64,000 nucleotides of DNA from Climacium dendroides (taxonomy: Eukaryota > Streptophyta > Bryopsida > Hypnales > Climaciaceae). Positions within the stretch are counted from its first letter, which is position 1. Each line of letters opens with the position of its first letter. The notes below the pieces were generated by a model, which was not told the DNA's origin, searched no databases, and saw only the letters and a list, made by a program, of their open reading frames with translations. The stretch is taken from contig OX467082.1 of NCBI GenBank assembly GCA_950106755.1, positions 35,154,001 to 35,218,000 of the forward strand, written 5' to 3'. Below are positions 50,368 through 64,000 of this stretch, piece after piece. A program made the translations under genes and the position numbers.

Positions 50368-50597
50368 CCCTTTACGTACTAAGAATTCACTATTTCAAAT
50401 AGTAGACTTTGAGGAGGTGTTTTGTAGAAAGCATAATCTAAATGGAAAATTTTATTATATAATTATCTTGAGTGAAGAACATTGCATTCATTGATTTAAA
50501 TAAATAATTATTTAAATAAATAAAACCCCCATATAAAGTCTCTAAAGTTGCTGAAAAAAACATGAGACCCAATTTGGGCTTCTTAGACACTAAAGGG
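50368..50597. mobile_element. TTAA-flanked TIR MITE, copy B
   Basis: The ends CCCTTTACGTACTAAGAA and, inverted, CCCTTTAGTGTCTAAGAA are bordered by perfect TTAA duplications (50364-50367 and 50598-50601). The 230-bp body aligns along its length with copy A at 28283-28509, but the flanks are unrelated, which confirms transposition as a unit. Confidence 0.85.
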
Positions 50598-51756
50598 TTA
50601 ATGCCCCAGCCAAGAGTAAATGTTAAAATTGACCCCTATTTTGTGCCATGTAAATTTTGTAGTTCTTCATCTCCAACAGCTGATTTGGGGCCTTTGATTT
50701 CAAATATGAATTTGAAATTTACAAATTTTATCGTGGTGGCAAAGAAAAAATATCTGTGTTTTCTCTGGGGTAAAACATGCAATAAGGGGGTCAATCCCTG
50801 GCCTTGAAAGAAGAGTCAAATCTACCAAAATTTGGTGCATGGGACCGCGATCCAAAGAAAATCTCGTTTCACACAGCCAAACGTTGGGCTAGTTTTAGGT
50901 CTAGAGATGCTGCGTATAACTTGTCTCGGAGCGTGTCCTGCTGCAACGTGGAGCTTCCACCCTCGCCATAGCCACCTCTACCTGTCTGTCTGCCTGCCTT
51001 CCGTTGCTTTAACCTGACTTAGTGTTCGATCGCCATAGCCTAGAGTGCCTGCCCGCTCCTTTCCCTTCATTGCTTTCTGCATCCCTGGTCTCCCTCTGGC
51101 AAAAGCTAATTCAACTGTTCCTGCAGTCCCTCCGATTTCGCTTTCGCAGTCCTGGTCTACAGAGGCAGAGAAACCGGCGTTTCTTCCATTTTCTTGTGTT
51201 TATTCACGAGCATTCCGTCGATGCAAACATTGCGGACTTTATAATATTTTAACAGCAATTTTTTTTTTTATTCGCACAGTTCCGAGTCACGTTTGGTGAA
51301 TTAGAATTGTGTTGACCGCTTACGTCTCGCCTGTCAGTCAGTCTTTTGTGTCTTGGCGACGGAGGTGTGAGGCTGTTGCGAATCCGAGCGACGGAGCTGG
51401 TAATTTGCCGACACAGACCTTACGTTGTGGAGAAGACTCGTGCATTACAGTTTCCAGTGAGCTTGCTCGCCATGCATGCTAGGTGAAGAAAACTCTGGAG
51501 GGAGCGTGAAATCGATAGCCCGGAGCCCGGAGGCAAGTTCAAGTGACTTGGAAGGAGAAGCGTATCCGACTGTGCTTTTGCTCGCCTGATCGGCTTTAAT
51601 AGAAGTGCGTCGGCAATGAGTGCATGACCATTTTTGAATACTGAATGTCGGAAGCCCCGAGCGACACGAGGAGCGCCCTTTGACAGTCTGTGCTTTGGTC
51701 TGAGAATTAGAGATAGCAGCTATCAGAATTGCTGCGATCGACGGCAAGAGTCTTGT

Positions 51757-54700
51757 ATGATGGAAACCTTTCACTCAGCCGCCCTGTTTTCGAACGGAGG
51801 TCTCGTACACAGTATTCAGAGGCGGGGTTTCAATGCTCAATGTCAACAGGAATCCTCTGTAACTCTTCAATCAACTCATCAAGTAACGTGCTTGCAATGT
51901 GAGTTGCGTCATCGTTTCTATTAACTGATACGTCAATGAACGACGTAAATGTGGAGTACAGAATCTACAATGTCTGCGCCACTTTCTGCGCATTGCCTTT
52001 TGTAGCATGCAGTTTTCTGTTGAAGGATTATAGTTCGGACTAGCTACAGATGGCTGTGACATTTTGGCTCATTTTATTTGTTGCACTGCAGCTGGTTGCT
52101 TCTTTGCTGGTTTTGCTTGTGGTGTGGATCGAATTTTGCGTTAAGCAAATTCGGACTTGCTCTGTGCTTTGCTCTTTGCATTTTTTTTCAGTAAGATGGG
52201 AACGACGTCATTGAAGTCTGCTTCTTTGTAGATACCTGCTCTTTGGAATACTTTTTCTTGAGTTATAATTCCTCGTGCCTGGGGCGGTCTTCACCTCCTC
52301 GCTGGTGATCAGTAACAGCGTGGCAGGTCGTATATCCAATAACGGTGTGGCAGTCACTGTAACGAAGCAGCTATTTGCTTCGGAGTTCAGAATAATCCTA
52401 CGTAATAGCTTGAAATTTGTTCATCATCATTTTCTGCATATTGACGATGATCTTCGAATTTGACATTGTAATTGCATACGATTGTGAAACAGGGAAAGCC
52501 CGCTATTTGCCATCTCCACCGAATCCTCTAGGCCTTCGGTCGTCCTGTAGACTATCTGGCGCGCACTATGGTAAATCGCTTGCTGGGCTTCTCCGAAGTG
52601 CGGATAAGAGAGCAAGTCGTGACATTGTGAAAAAACCTCGCAGCTGCATCTCAGCAACTGCGAGGCCCATGGACGTGGATTTGAACCCTCTTGATGAAGA
52701 TGCTGGAAAGCTGGTGGAAGCAGGTGTTGGCTGGTTTGATGCTTTCTACAGATTCTCCCGTCCTCACACCATTATTGGCTCGGTGAGTGGATTCTACTGT
52801 TAGTTAAGCTGATTTTGATCGACATAGCGTAAAATGTTTCAGAGTTTTGAATGCAGGATCCAACTAACAAATGAATCCAGTTTATTATTTTCTACATAGA
52901 TTGTTAGCAACATTGTGAACGTTAGCAACATTGTGAACGTTAAAGACAAGAAAGGTGTATTGAATCACTGAATGAACTTTTGTTGACAGGCATTGAGTGT
53001 GATTTCAGTGTCGCTGCTGTCTATTCAAGGTCCAGCTGACGTCTCCTTAACCTTTTTGGTTGGGCTGCTTCAGGCAAGTAGCAAATTTTATGAGCCCGGA
53101 GCATGAATATTTACTTCATATTATTTACCTTAATGCATATGTCTGAAGGAGTAAGTCTTGAAGGTAATTTGTTGCGGCATTTGATATGCAGGCAGGATAT
53201 TAAACTTGTAGGACTTGACGACTTTCTGGACAACTGGAGAACTTCCTGTTCTTTATTCATGTTACTTGTCAAATTCACTTGCCGGTCCTCAGTGGCCTGA
53301 ATTTGAAACCTCGTATTTTTGCAGGCAGTGATTCCTGCGCTTTTGATGAACGTGTACATAGTTGGACTAAATCAAATATTTGACATTGATATTGATAAGG
53401 TACGTAAGTGGAAAATTTTGATGAGGACGCATATCATTGGTATTTGACTACAAGCACGCTGAGAAATAGCGATATATTCATCCGGGTACAGAGTAAATCA
53501 CTGGATTTATTACTATTCATGAATATTTAGAAGTTGCCTCTCCAGACGCAATTTACAAGGACTAGCTTAAAACCAAATTAGAATATTGATACTCTTTACT
53601 ATTTCAACGACAGACACTTGATTAATAACGGCTACCGTTGAACTAATGTCTGCAGGTGAATAAACCATATCTCCCGCTGGCATCTGGTGAATTCTCTCTC
53701 AACATTGGCATTGCATTGGTGACCATCTCTGCAGCGTTGGTAAGTTCTTTCATTTATGTTGTTGTCAATTTCGTTAAGTGGCGCGATTCTGGCGCCCAAA
53801 CTGACGACATTTATCTGTGCTAAGTTCTAACGACTAGGGCTTACGTTTCATGCCCTGAAAAGTTCCGAAGTAACGGATTTCCATCAAGTTAACGGAACTG
53901 TCGTTGAAATTTAACGAAATTTTGTAGTCTTGTATTTGTAATGGCTAGGTCAAATTAAAGACCAGAACTGTGGTACTGAGTTCTCGGACATAACGTTATA
54001 CTTCGGTAACCCTTCAGCTACAATTTCGCATGTGGTCTTTGACTTGAATCTGATGTCTTTTGCAGAGTCTCGCAATTGGACTAATTGTTGGGTCAGGGCC
54101 TTTACTTTGGGCCCTGTCTGTGAGCTTTGTTCTTGGCACTGCTTACTCAGCTGATGTAAGTTGCTACACTCCCATCACTCTATGCCTTACAGACTGATAT
54201 CAGCGTAAGGTATCAATTTGCTATAGCTTTGGAAAATGGTATCAGCTGGAGTTAGTAAATTGACCTTCGTAATAATACTTGTGATACATATCTTTCACAT
54301 CGGTTGCACATATATGCTCGCATTTTCTAATATTAGTTACGATGGCCTCTTAGAATAGAGGTAGCTCGCGAAAAGCGAAGGATATGATGCTTAATATAAG
54401 AGGTCTCAACAATGAACTTTTCTTTCATTGTAACCTTTTTCAGGTTCCTCTTCTAAGATGGAAGAGGTCTGCAGTTGCTGCTGCATCCTGTATTCTGGCT
54501 GTGAGAGCTGTTGTTGTACAGCTTGGGTTCTACCTTCATATGCAGGTTTGTTGAGACCAAATACTACGACGATGCTATTTGGCAATTGACTATCTTAAAG
54601 GAACATGACGCGATACACAAATTTGATGTTAGCCGTAAGTGACATTATTTTGGGACTACAGAATATGTGAACCGGAAGTTTTACAATTCATGCAATTCAT

Positions 54701-56042
54701 GTTTGGGAGTTTAATACCAATTTGTGTATGCAGGCCTCTGTATTCGGCAGGACAGCAGCTTTGACGAGGCCACTATGGTTTACAATTGGCTTTATGAGCT
54801 TTTTCTCCATTGTCATTGCTCTTGCCAAGGTACGCACAGCACAGTCCTGGTTTCGTGAAAATGAAAGGATGAAAGAGTCCCAGAAAGAGTGTTTCCAAAG
54901 AATGAGGGTTGGGAAAGATTAGTGTGATGGTTGTTCGCAACAATAATTTCATCTTATGAAAACTTGACAAATGAATTAATCTGTTTCAATTATGCATCGT
55001 GGCCTTGCAGGACATCCCAGACATAGAAGGAGATAAGATTTTCGGTATAAGCACCTTCAGTGTCAGAGCAGGGCAGGAAAAGGTTAGTCTGAAAGTGAAT
55101 ATTGTATTTCGAGTCCTAGAACGGAGACGGTGCCTCCTTACTGAGCATGCTCATGGTGATGAAAATTTAGTACCCTATTGCTTGGTTCCAGGTTCTAAGT
55201 GTTCAGTCTGTTTTGAGTGGACTTGTTGTTCAGGTTTTCTGGATGTGCGTTGGACTACTTCAAGCAGCATATGCGTCTGCTTGTGTCGTTGGTGTCACAT
55301 CCACAGTGGTTTGGAGCAGAATTGCTATGGTATAAGATGCAGGTTCCCCTCTCTAGTGACTGCTTTGCTGTCAGTAACGGCTCGTTGCCAGAAAGTTAAT
55401 ATAATTCGAGTCCCAGCTGCAGCGTTTCCCTCATGATAACTTGAAAACATCAGTCAAAAATTACATACGTAGAATATTATTGCATGGCCTGAAATCCCTA
55501 AGGCTGTGGCCAAATTAATATTGTTGATTGTGCCGGAGTCTGAACTGTCATTGCCTTGTTTCGGTCTGGTGGACCTTCCACATCGTATCTGCAGGTGTTG
55601 GGCCATACTGCACTTGCAACGATACTGTGGTACAGGTCTCAAAGCGTGGACCTGAAGAGTAGAGCATCCATAACTTCATGGTACATGTTCATATGGAAGG
55701 TGAGTTTTTGCTCTAGTTTCTCTTACATTGTTGTTGTTAAACAATTTGTGGCTGCTCACAAAGTGCGAGTGTGATTCTAGACACATCATGAATTTTACCT
55801 TCAACGGAGGATTCGTACATGGGTTTCGCCTTTTAGCGATCTGTGGCTAACTCGGTGGCACTTGAGACTTTGAGATTGCTGCCTGCAATTGCTGTGATTG
55901 TAGGCCTGGGCATAGCAGGAAAGCGTGAGCAGTTTATTCCATGCCTAAAAGAATTCGATGGTCTTCACAAATCATGTAACAAAACTTCTGTTTTTTGCAG
56001 CTATTCTATGCGGAATACTTTCTCATACCACTCATGCGTTAA
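51757..56042 (+). CDS. VTE2: Homogentisate phytyltransferase (tocopherol synthesis), 12 exons
   Basis: Exons 51757-51898, 52493-52782, 52990-53073, 53325-53399, 53656-53739, 54066-54155, 54444-54545, 54734-54829, 55011-55082, 55234-55329, 55595-55699 and 56001-56042 give 425 residues, against about 393 in Arabidopsis. The enzyme joins homogentisate to phytyl diphosphate in the plastid envelope, the committed step of vitamin E synthesis. The first ~110 residues resemble a plastid transit peptide. The UbiA core follows from [11 protein letters not shown]. The first Asp motif is NQIFDIDID (188-196) and the second DIPDIEGD (322-329), both binding Mg and the prenyl diphosphate. [15 protein letters not shown] and [16 protein letters not shown] are VTE2 signatures. 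Every intron after the first is phase 0. Intron 3 has a GC donor (53074). Exon 1 and the start codon are the least certain. Convergent with the Nudix gene. Confidence 0.95.
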
Positions 56043-56435
56043 ATGCTTCTGCCTTGTGGTTATCAACAACCAAAACCAGCATATCAGTTTCTCATTGCTG
56101 ACTAGAACCCCAACGAGATTTCTTAGCCACCTTTAAGTTCATCAATCTAAGCAGATTCTGTCGTTTTACTGTATAAATATATTCATTGTGTTCTACTCTT
56201 TCATTCCTCTCATGTGAACTTTCTGGCAACTGAGCCAGCTAGAGCCCAGGAAATTAGTTAGGGTAAATCAAGCAAGCAAGATGTTCAGCTGGGCTGTTCT
56301 CTTGTTGGGGCAGCTTGACCGAAACTTGAACAGCTGCATGCTCATCCTAGAGTGTAGACTGCATTTCTCAGCAATAAATTGTGTCAAGTTCTCACATCGA
56401 TGGTTTTGGGGTGAGCATTCAGTGTATGATGAAAA

Positions 56436-56549
56436 ACACCCATTCCCGTCCCTTTACCCAATTCCGTTATGATGTACCAACAGAGTACATTCTCACTAAA
56501 AAAATGAGCACATCATGACGGAATTGGGTACAGGGACGGGAATGGGTGT
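56436..56549. mobile_element. Foldback MITE downstream of VTE2
   Basis: ACACCCATTCCCGTCCCT at 56436 is repeated inverted at the right end (AGGGACGGGAATGGGTGT). The arms are about 39 bp with two mismatches, including ACCCAATTCCGT and its complement. It lies 394 bp after the VTE2 stop, possibly in its 3' untranslated region. Superfamily is not assigned. Confidence 0.75.
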
Positions 56550-57378
56550 CTTCACCTTAGAGAAATATTCCTGGATGAATGGAGATCAATGTGCTGTCGC
56601 ATTAATCGCTTTCATCTTTTATGATGGTATCCCGTTGTAAATGCACGAACCCTCTAACCGGAAATGGGCCTATATGAAACACTACGAGGGTTGAGAGCTG
56701 ATCACAAAGTTGTGAAGTGAGGTGTGTGCTCGTTGAAGAGCTCTTAAAAGACATCCCGATGAGCGGAAGGCGTCAACCAACTCTTGCTTTTGCTCTGAAC
56801 ATTTCTAGGTTACTTTACTGGGAACTAAGTCAGGTGGATGAAGATTCTCACCTGTTGAATGTGTAAACCGTGAATTCTCAAAACAAACGAAGGTCTTGTG
56901 CCACCTCCTTCCACAACTTCTGCAAGGTACGACATCACCACATCATGCTTTCCTTACTTTCAGGAAACCTTATCAATTCCCAACCCAAACTCAACTCATG
57001 CTGCAAATTTCACACTCCGTGCACAGAAGTAGAGAGATGCTGACCAGATCAATTTCCTAGAAACAGAGTCGACATAATTTGTGAAACTCAGTATCATTTC
57101 TAGTGGCCTAACTTCTCAGATTCAATAGTGCATTTGCACATAAAGATCAGCTGTACTTAAAATACGCTGGGCCTGTCGAATGCGAATCCTGATTCCATGT
57201 GAATGTCACATGAATCATAAAAGAATTGTGGACGTTCTTATAAAAACGTGTTACAATCCCTAAGATATCTTTACTGAATAATGTTACGTTTTGCCAACAC
57301 AAGTACCAGTCGAACGTACTGATCCGATGCAAATGACAGAGTTCTTCGTGATGCAAGCGCTTCCCAATCTGCTTCTTA

Positions 57379-59640
<2,262 letters not shown>

Positions 59641-59885
59641 GGCCTTCGCCAAACCCCGGGCTCCCTTCAACCCTTGCCTCGCCTTCCACGCTACACTCAG
59701 CAGGCGGCTCTGGGGAGCTGCGAAGCTGAGAGATGCCAGAGCGGCTGTCCAGCACTGGCAACCTCAGGAACAGAAATCGGGCTGCCTCGGGGGTTGTACA
59801 ATTAGAAGCAGGAATGTGACCTCCATACACAAGACGAAGGGACCCTTCTGGAGAAGGACAGGAGATGGTTGACCCTACACAAGAG

Positions 59886-59947
59886 CTTCAAATTGACAAT
59901 CCCAAGGGCTCCGAAACTTCAAATTGACAATCCCAAGGGCTCCGAAA
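59886..59947 (+). repeat. Two-copy 31-bp tandem repeat upstream of the Nudix gene
   Basis: CTTCAAATTGACAATCCCAA, continuing GGGCTCCGAAA, occurs twice with a period of 31 bp and no mismatch seen. It is 250-300 bp upstream of the Nudix ATG, probably in its promoter or leader. Confidence 0.85.
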
Positions 59948-60079
59948 CTGCTTTGAGGGAGTTGAAACCAAACGGCCGAAGCTCAAATCTTGATCGTTTA
60001 TTCCACCAGGATCTGGTAATCGAGAGAATCTGAAAACCAGAGTTTCGGTGGGGATTTGGACATGGTTCAGAAGAAATAG

Positions 60080-60420
60080 GACATGTGCCCGAGGAGTAGC
60101 TTTACGGCCCAACAATTTTCATAACTTTTGACTACATGGTTAAAAAGTTATTGCATGATATGTAATTTTCAACATTTGACAGGTACTTTGGACAACAAAA
60201 AAACTTTTTTTTAAAATTGCTTCTAAGAAAAATAAAAATTTGAAATCGGTTCTCTAGATTTATTTAAACATGAAAAGATTTGAATCAATCCATTTTGATT
60301 AATGAGATGAAAGTTATGAAAAGTTTTAGTTGTGGGTAGTTTGCAGGTAGTTATGGAATCTATATTCTAAAACAAACTTTAAAGTCCTTATTTTAATAAT
60401 TCTTTAAGTTCTTATTCTTT
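60080..60420 (-). repeat. Dispersed repeat, inverted copy of 63400-63815
   Basis: GGCCCAACAATTTTCATAAC, continuing TTTTGACTACATGG, matches the complement of 63740-63790, and the similarity runs on through TAATGAGATGAAAGTTATG. It belongs to the same large family as the TTAA-flanked 860-bp elements. No terminal TTAA was found here. Confidence 0.65.
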
Positions 60421-60430
60421 GAATTTATTA

Positions 60431-60988
60431 CTACCTCTGTCCCAAAATGATCTTCTTGTTGGACAAAATCTTTTGGATTAAGATTAAAAATAACTTTTTA
60501 AAGACTTATTTTGCACAATAAGTAGATTTTGATGATATCTTTTCATCCTAAAAAAATTTGAGTTTTAGAAACCTTTTCAAAGTGTAGTTTTAGAATATTG
60601 AAAAGTGAAAAATTTTGGGCATTTTCAAAGAACACCTAATTATTGAGTGTCAGGGTGTCATTTTGTGTGCATTTAGTATATGGCTAAAACCAAGTATAGA
60701 ACTTTGTTTTGCCTCCCAAAGTTTAATCTACTTCAATTGGGGAATACTCAAAGAGATGCAAAAAATAAGAAAAAACCATGTTCATTGATCCCTTCAATCA
60801 TTTTATTTGTCTTTTACTTGATGATTGCATAAATAGAGGGAGAACTACTACTTAGAATTATTTTCCTAATCCCAAACAACAATCACAAGCCAAACTTGAT
60901 CAATTTCAACATCACAAAGTGCAACAGGAAGATCATTTTGGGACAAAAAAACAAGGCCAAAAGGAAGATCATTATGGGATGGAGGGAG
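60431..60988. mobile_element. Stowaway/mariner-like MITE, 558 bp
   Basis: The ends CTACCTCTGTCCCAAAATGA and, inverted, CTCCCTCCATCCCATAATGA are bordered by TA (60429-60430 and 60989-60990). It is related to the elements at 40617 and 48814. Confidence 0.8.
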
Positions 60989-60990
60989 TA

Positions 60991-62676
60991 TTATTTTTGC
61001 ACATTATCAATTATATCTTTGTACAAATATATTATTAATGCCTTATGAACAATGTGTGAACATATACTCCTTGGGTGGGAATTTCATTTTTTTTCCAATC
61101 AAGTATCCAAAGTTATATGCCCTCAACTTTTGGGGTAATCTAAGCAATTTGGGCACCTTTTGCAAAAACCTCATCAACTTCTAAAATTTTGCATATATGT
61201 AACTAATAAAACATGCATACAATTATTCTAGAAAAACAAAGTTTAGTTCTCAAATCACATTTTAAGAATAGTCAAACTTTGTTAGTTTTGTCAAGGTGGT
61301 TTCAAAGAAAAAATATTTTCTTCTAATTTCAAGTTCTATTATATTACAATCTATGAAGTCAAAGTTCTTGAATTTTTTCTATATATTCCAAATGTTTTTC
61401 TCTAGCTTTTCACTATTTGGTTTCAAATTAAAAAAATTCCTCATCGCAAAATCATCAAAAAATGACTAGTGTATTGCCAATTCACTTAACCTCCTTTTAT
61501 TGTAGAGTGATTTAGAATAAAGTAGACTTTGTATTTGCTCTAAAATTTTTATGAGTAGACCTAATATCATTTATTTGTAAATGGTGAAAATACTCATTTT
61601 TGTTTAGAGTAAAAATTTTACTCCAAGGGGGCTTGAAGTCTATTGCCTAGTCTGTTTACATGAATGAAAAATAAATTCACTTCAAACATTATAATCTTTC
61701 AATCCACGTTGTCAAATGGATTAAATTTTTTTTACATGTCTCTTTAATTATTTAATACACTTTTATATGCATGAAATTAAAATAATAATAATAATTTTTT
61801 ATTTAAGACAACACCTTTTTGCCTTTAGGGATTAACCTGATTTCCATCAAATTGGTTATAAAAGGAAGTTATCCAATTTTAATATTTGAATGTTATTTTA
61901 GATTAATGAAAAGTAATTTAGATTAAAAAATTATTTATTCATCATCCAAAATATGGATTTTAAAGACTTGAGGGATTAACACTTGAAGGACTAAAGAGTC
62001 CACTTTGGTAATTTTGAGAATACTTTGTTGACTATGTTGATTTTGAGTTTTGAATTTCTTACATGAAATATTTAATATAGCTTCTAATCATTATGCTTTA
62101 CATGTGAAACTTATTTCTTGTCATTCTAACAAATTTTGCAAAAGTTACAAGAAAATTTTCAATTTCAATGTCATTATGGACAAGAAAAAAAGAATCATAA
62201 AAATAAATTAATTGCAACTAGCAATGTGTATTTTTCTATTCTTTTGATATTTTTTTAGCAATTTTTTAGACATTGATTGAGACATTTGAAAATTTTGCAC
62301 AAGTCATGGGTAGAAGAAGAATTAGGTAAGTGATCCCAAATTTTCTCCTTAGGAGTTAAGAGACAAGACATTGAAGGTATTAGGGGAAAAAATATAAATT
62401 CATTTTTTGAATTCAAATTTCAAAAATTTCAAATAAAAACAAAACTTAGGGTATGTATTAACTAGAACATTCTCATTATTGGAATTTACAATTCTCAATT
62501 TTTTTTATCAAGTTACTAGTGATTTAGATTTTTCTTTCATCAAGTATTACCCTCTATTTTATAAATTTTTAAAAGATGAATATGAAAGTTTTTTTGGAAC
62601 ATTTTTTTAATATATTCTCAACCCATTTTCCACAATTTGACCAAAACATGCAAGTTATAAGACACACGTTTTCTAA
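60991..62676. other. AT-rich intergenic DNA, no gene
   Basis: Only short frames of low complexity. TTTAGGGATTAA (about 61826) and TTGAGGGATTAA (about 61971) resemble right ends of TTAA-flanked elements, but their partners were not found. Confidence 0.45.
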
Positions 62677-62826
62677 CACTACTAGAAAATTTCGTTTTTC
62701 TGTTGTTTTGGTCGCGTTGATCCGGTCAAAATTTGACAGAAATCTATTGAAACCAACAGATTTCTGTCAGATTTTGACCGGATCAACGCGACCAAAACAA
62801 CAGAAAAACGAAATTTTCTAGTAGTG
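62677..62826. mobile_element. 150-bp CACTA hairpin MITE with TAA target duplication
   Basis: It starts CACTACTAGAAAATTTCG and ends with its complement CGAAATTTTCTAGTAGTG. The two 69-bp arms differ at one position and are separated by a 12-bp loop. TAA is duplicated on both sides (62674-62676 and 62827-62829). CACTA ends with a 3-bp duplication place it in the CACTA superfamily. The near identity of the arms suggests a young insertion. Confidence 0.9.
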
Positions 62827-63149
62827 TAAATTTTGAAGACAAGACTTCACCTTGGGAAAGGATAAAAAATTCTAGTCCTTGAAGTTCAGTCATATAAATC
62901 TTGCAATCAACGAAGGTCTTCACTCTAAAAGTCTAGGAGGCTATGCTTGAATATGTCAACAGAAATATCCTACTATTGAATTTATTAAAGAAACAATATT
63001 TGTAAAGATTTTAGTCTTGCTTTAGGTAAGAGTATTTTGAAGTAGTTTGGGGCCTCAAAACATTGCAAAAATATAGGACTTAAAGTACCTTCTCATTATC
63101 AATTCTATCCCAATTACAACCCTATCTAAAGTATGTACTTCTATAATCA

Positions 63150-63902
63150 ATAGTGTTTAAAATTCAACACCTACGTTGAACCAAAAAGCATCACAAAATC
63201 CTAAATATTGATTATACAAAATGTACACAATAAATATATGAGAATCTATGATACATCTAATTGTAGGATCTTATATTACTTTGGTTTGAAAATATGTAGG
63301 AAAATTTTGAGAAATTTTCACCATGTTAGCATTTGAACGTTAATGTTAGAGTTTGAACGTTAATGCTAATATGTTAACGTTAACAATTTATTTATGAAAT
63401 TAAAAAATGTCAATCCCAATGGTTGTAATGTTTTAATAAACAATCTAAATCCAATTATTTTATTTTATTTCCAAAATTATTGAAAATTGAGTTAAATAAA
63501 GGACTTTAAGTTTATTTTAGAATAGAGATTCTATAACTACCTTCAAACTACCCACAACTAAAACTCCTCATAACTTTCATCTCATTAATCAAAATGGAAT
63601 GATTCAAAGATTTCCATGTATAAATAAATCTAAAAAATCAATAATTTATTTTTATTTTTTAAGAAGTGATTTTTAAAGAAGTTTTTTTCCTGCCCGGATT
63701 GCCCGCCGAACAAAAAAAACTACATATCATATAATAACTTTTTAACCATGTAGTCAAAAGTTATGAAAATTGTTGGGCCTTAAAGCTACTCCTTGGACAC
63801 ATGTTGTGTGAAAATTTCAATGAAAAAAAATGAAAATTCCATTTGTAGTGAGCTGCCCAAAATTGCTATGTTGCCAAAAAACATTGTTTGGTCCTTTAGG
63901 AG
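63150..63902. mobile_element. TTAA-flanked element of the 860-bp family, right end present
   Basis: It ends with GGTCCTTTAGGAG directly before TTAA (63903-63906), like copies D and E. The body has the family blocks GTAGGATCTTATATTACTTTGG and AACTTTCATCTCATTAATC. The left end is not recognisable. A diverged inverted copy is at 60080-60420. Confidence 0.55.
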
Positions 63903-64000
63903 TTAATACACCTAGAGATGATACTTTGAATTTTTGTAACATATCCATGTGGTGTTCAAAGAATGCATACTAAAGAGTGTTGAAATCCATTTTCATTTGC

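Overview
This is nuclear DNA from a land plant. The protein-coding genes are split by short GT-AG introns, and they include a plastid tocopherol-pathway enzyme (homogentisate phytyltransferase), a plant-type DEIH-box helicase and a plant-type organelle intron maturase domain. Four of the five genes carry plant telo-boxes (AAACCCTA) near their 5' ends. The gene space is compact (introns mostly about 60-900 bp) but lies in long, very AT-rich, gene-free DNA packed with small non-autonomous DNA transposons. That pattern, together with protein divergence from seed plants, suggests a seed-free lineage such as a bryophyte or lycophyte. This placement is inference only.

Layout. 1-2.0 kb: AT-rich DNA with a foldback element and a terminal-inverted-repeat (TIR) element. 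2.05-2.49 kb (+): intron-free eIF1A, with its 3' flank duplicated 1.1 kb downstream. 5.58-13.30 kb (-): an 18-exon R3H/DEIH/ankyrin helicase (DExH6/NIH-like). 13.6-20 kb: AT-rich DNA with three tandem copies of a TIR unit, one split by an 8-bp-target-site transposon. 20.36-22.42 kb (-): a three-exon protein with a probable mitochondrial presequence and a group II intron maturase domain X but no reverse transcriptase domain. 24.6-25.5 kb: tandem repeats with GC-rich islands. 26.3-26.75 kb (-): an SRR1-like pseudogene. 28-51 kb: a transposon graveyard with a LINE reverse-transcriptase remnant, a series of TTAA-flanked elements with CCC-type ends, Stowaway/mariner-like MITEs, and a CACTA element nested in a TTAA-flanked element. 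51.76-56.04 kb (+): a 12-exon homogentisate phytyltransferase (VTE2/HPT). 57.38-59.64 kb (-): a five-exon Nudix CoA diphosphatase (NUDT15/22-like), convergent with HPT. 60-64 kb: more AT-rich repeats, with a 150-bp near-perfect CACTA hairpin.

The five genes are ordinary single-copy housekeeping or organelle genes with no evident operon-like relation: translation initiation, RNA remodelling, organellar splicing, vitamin E synthesis and CoA turnover. The least ordinary items are the stand-alone maturase-X protein, the family of TTAA-target-site TIR elements (piggyBac-like or Kolobok-like ends, unusual for plants), the CACTA element with a cluster of bZIP-type TGACGTGG boxes, and several nested insertions whose empty-site paralogues lie in the same window. 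All exon models were built by hand from reading frame and splice consensus; no alignment or transcript data were available.
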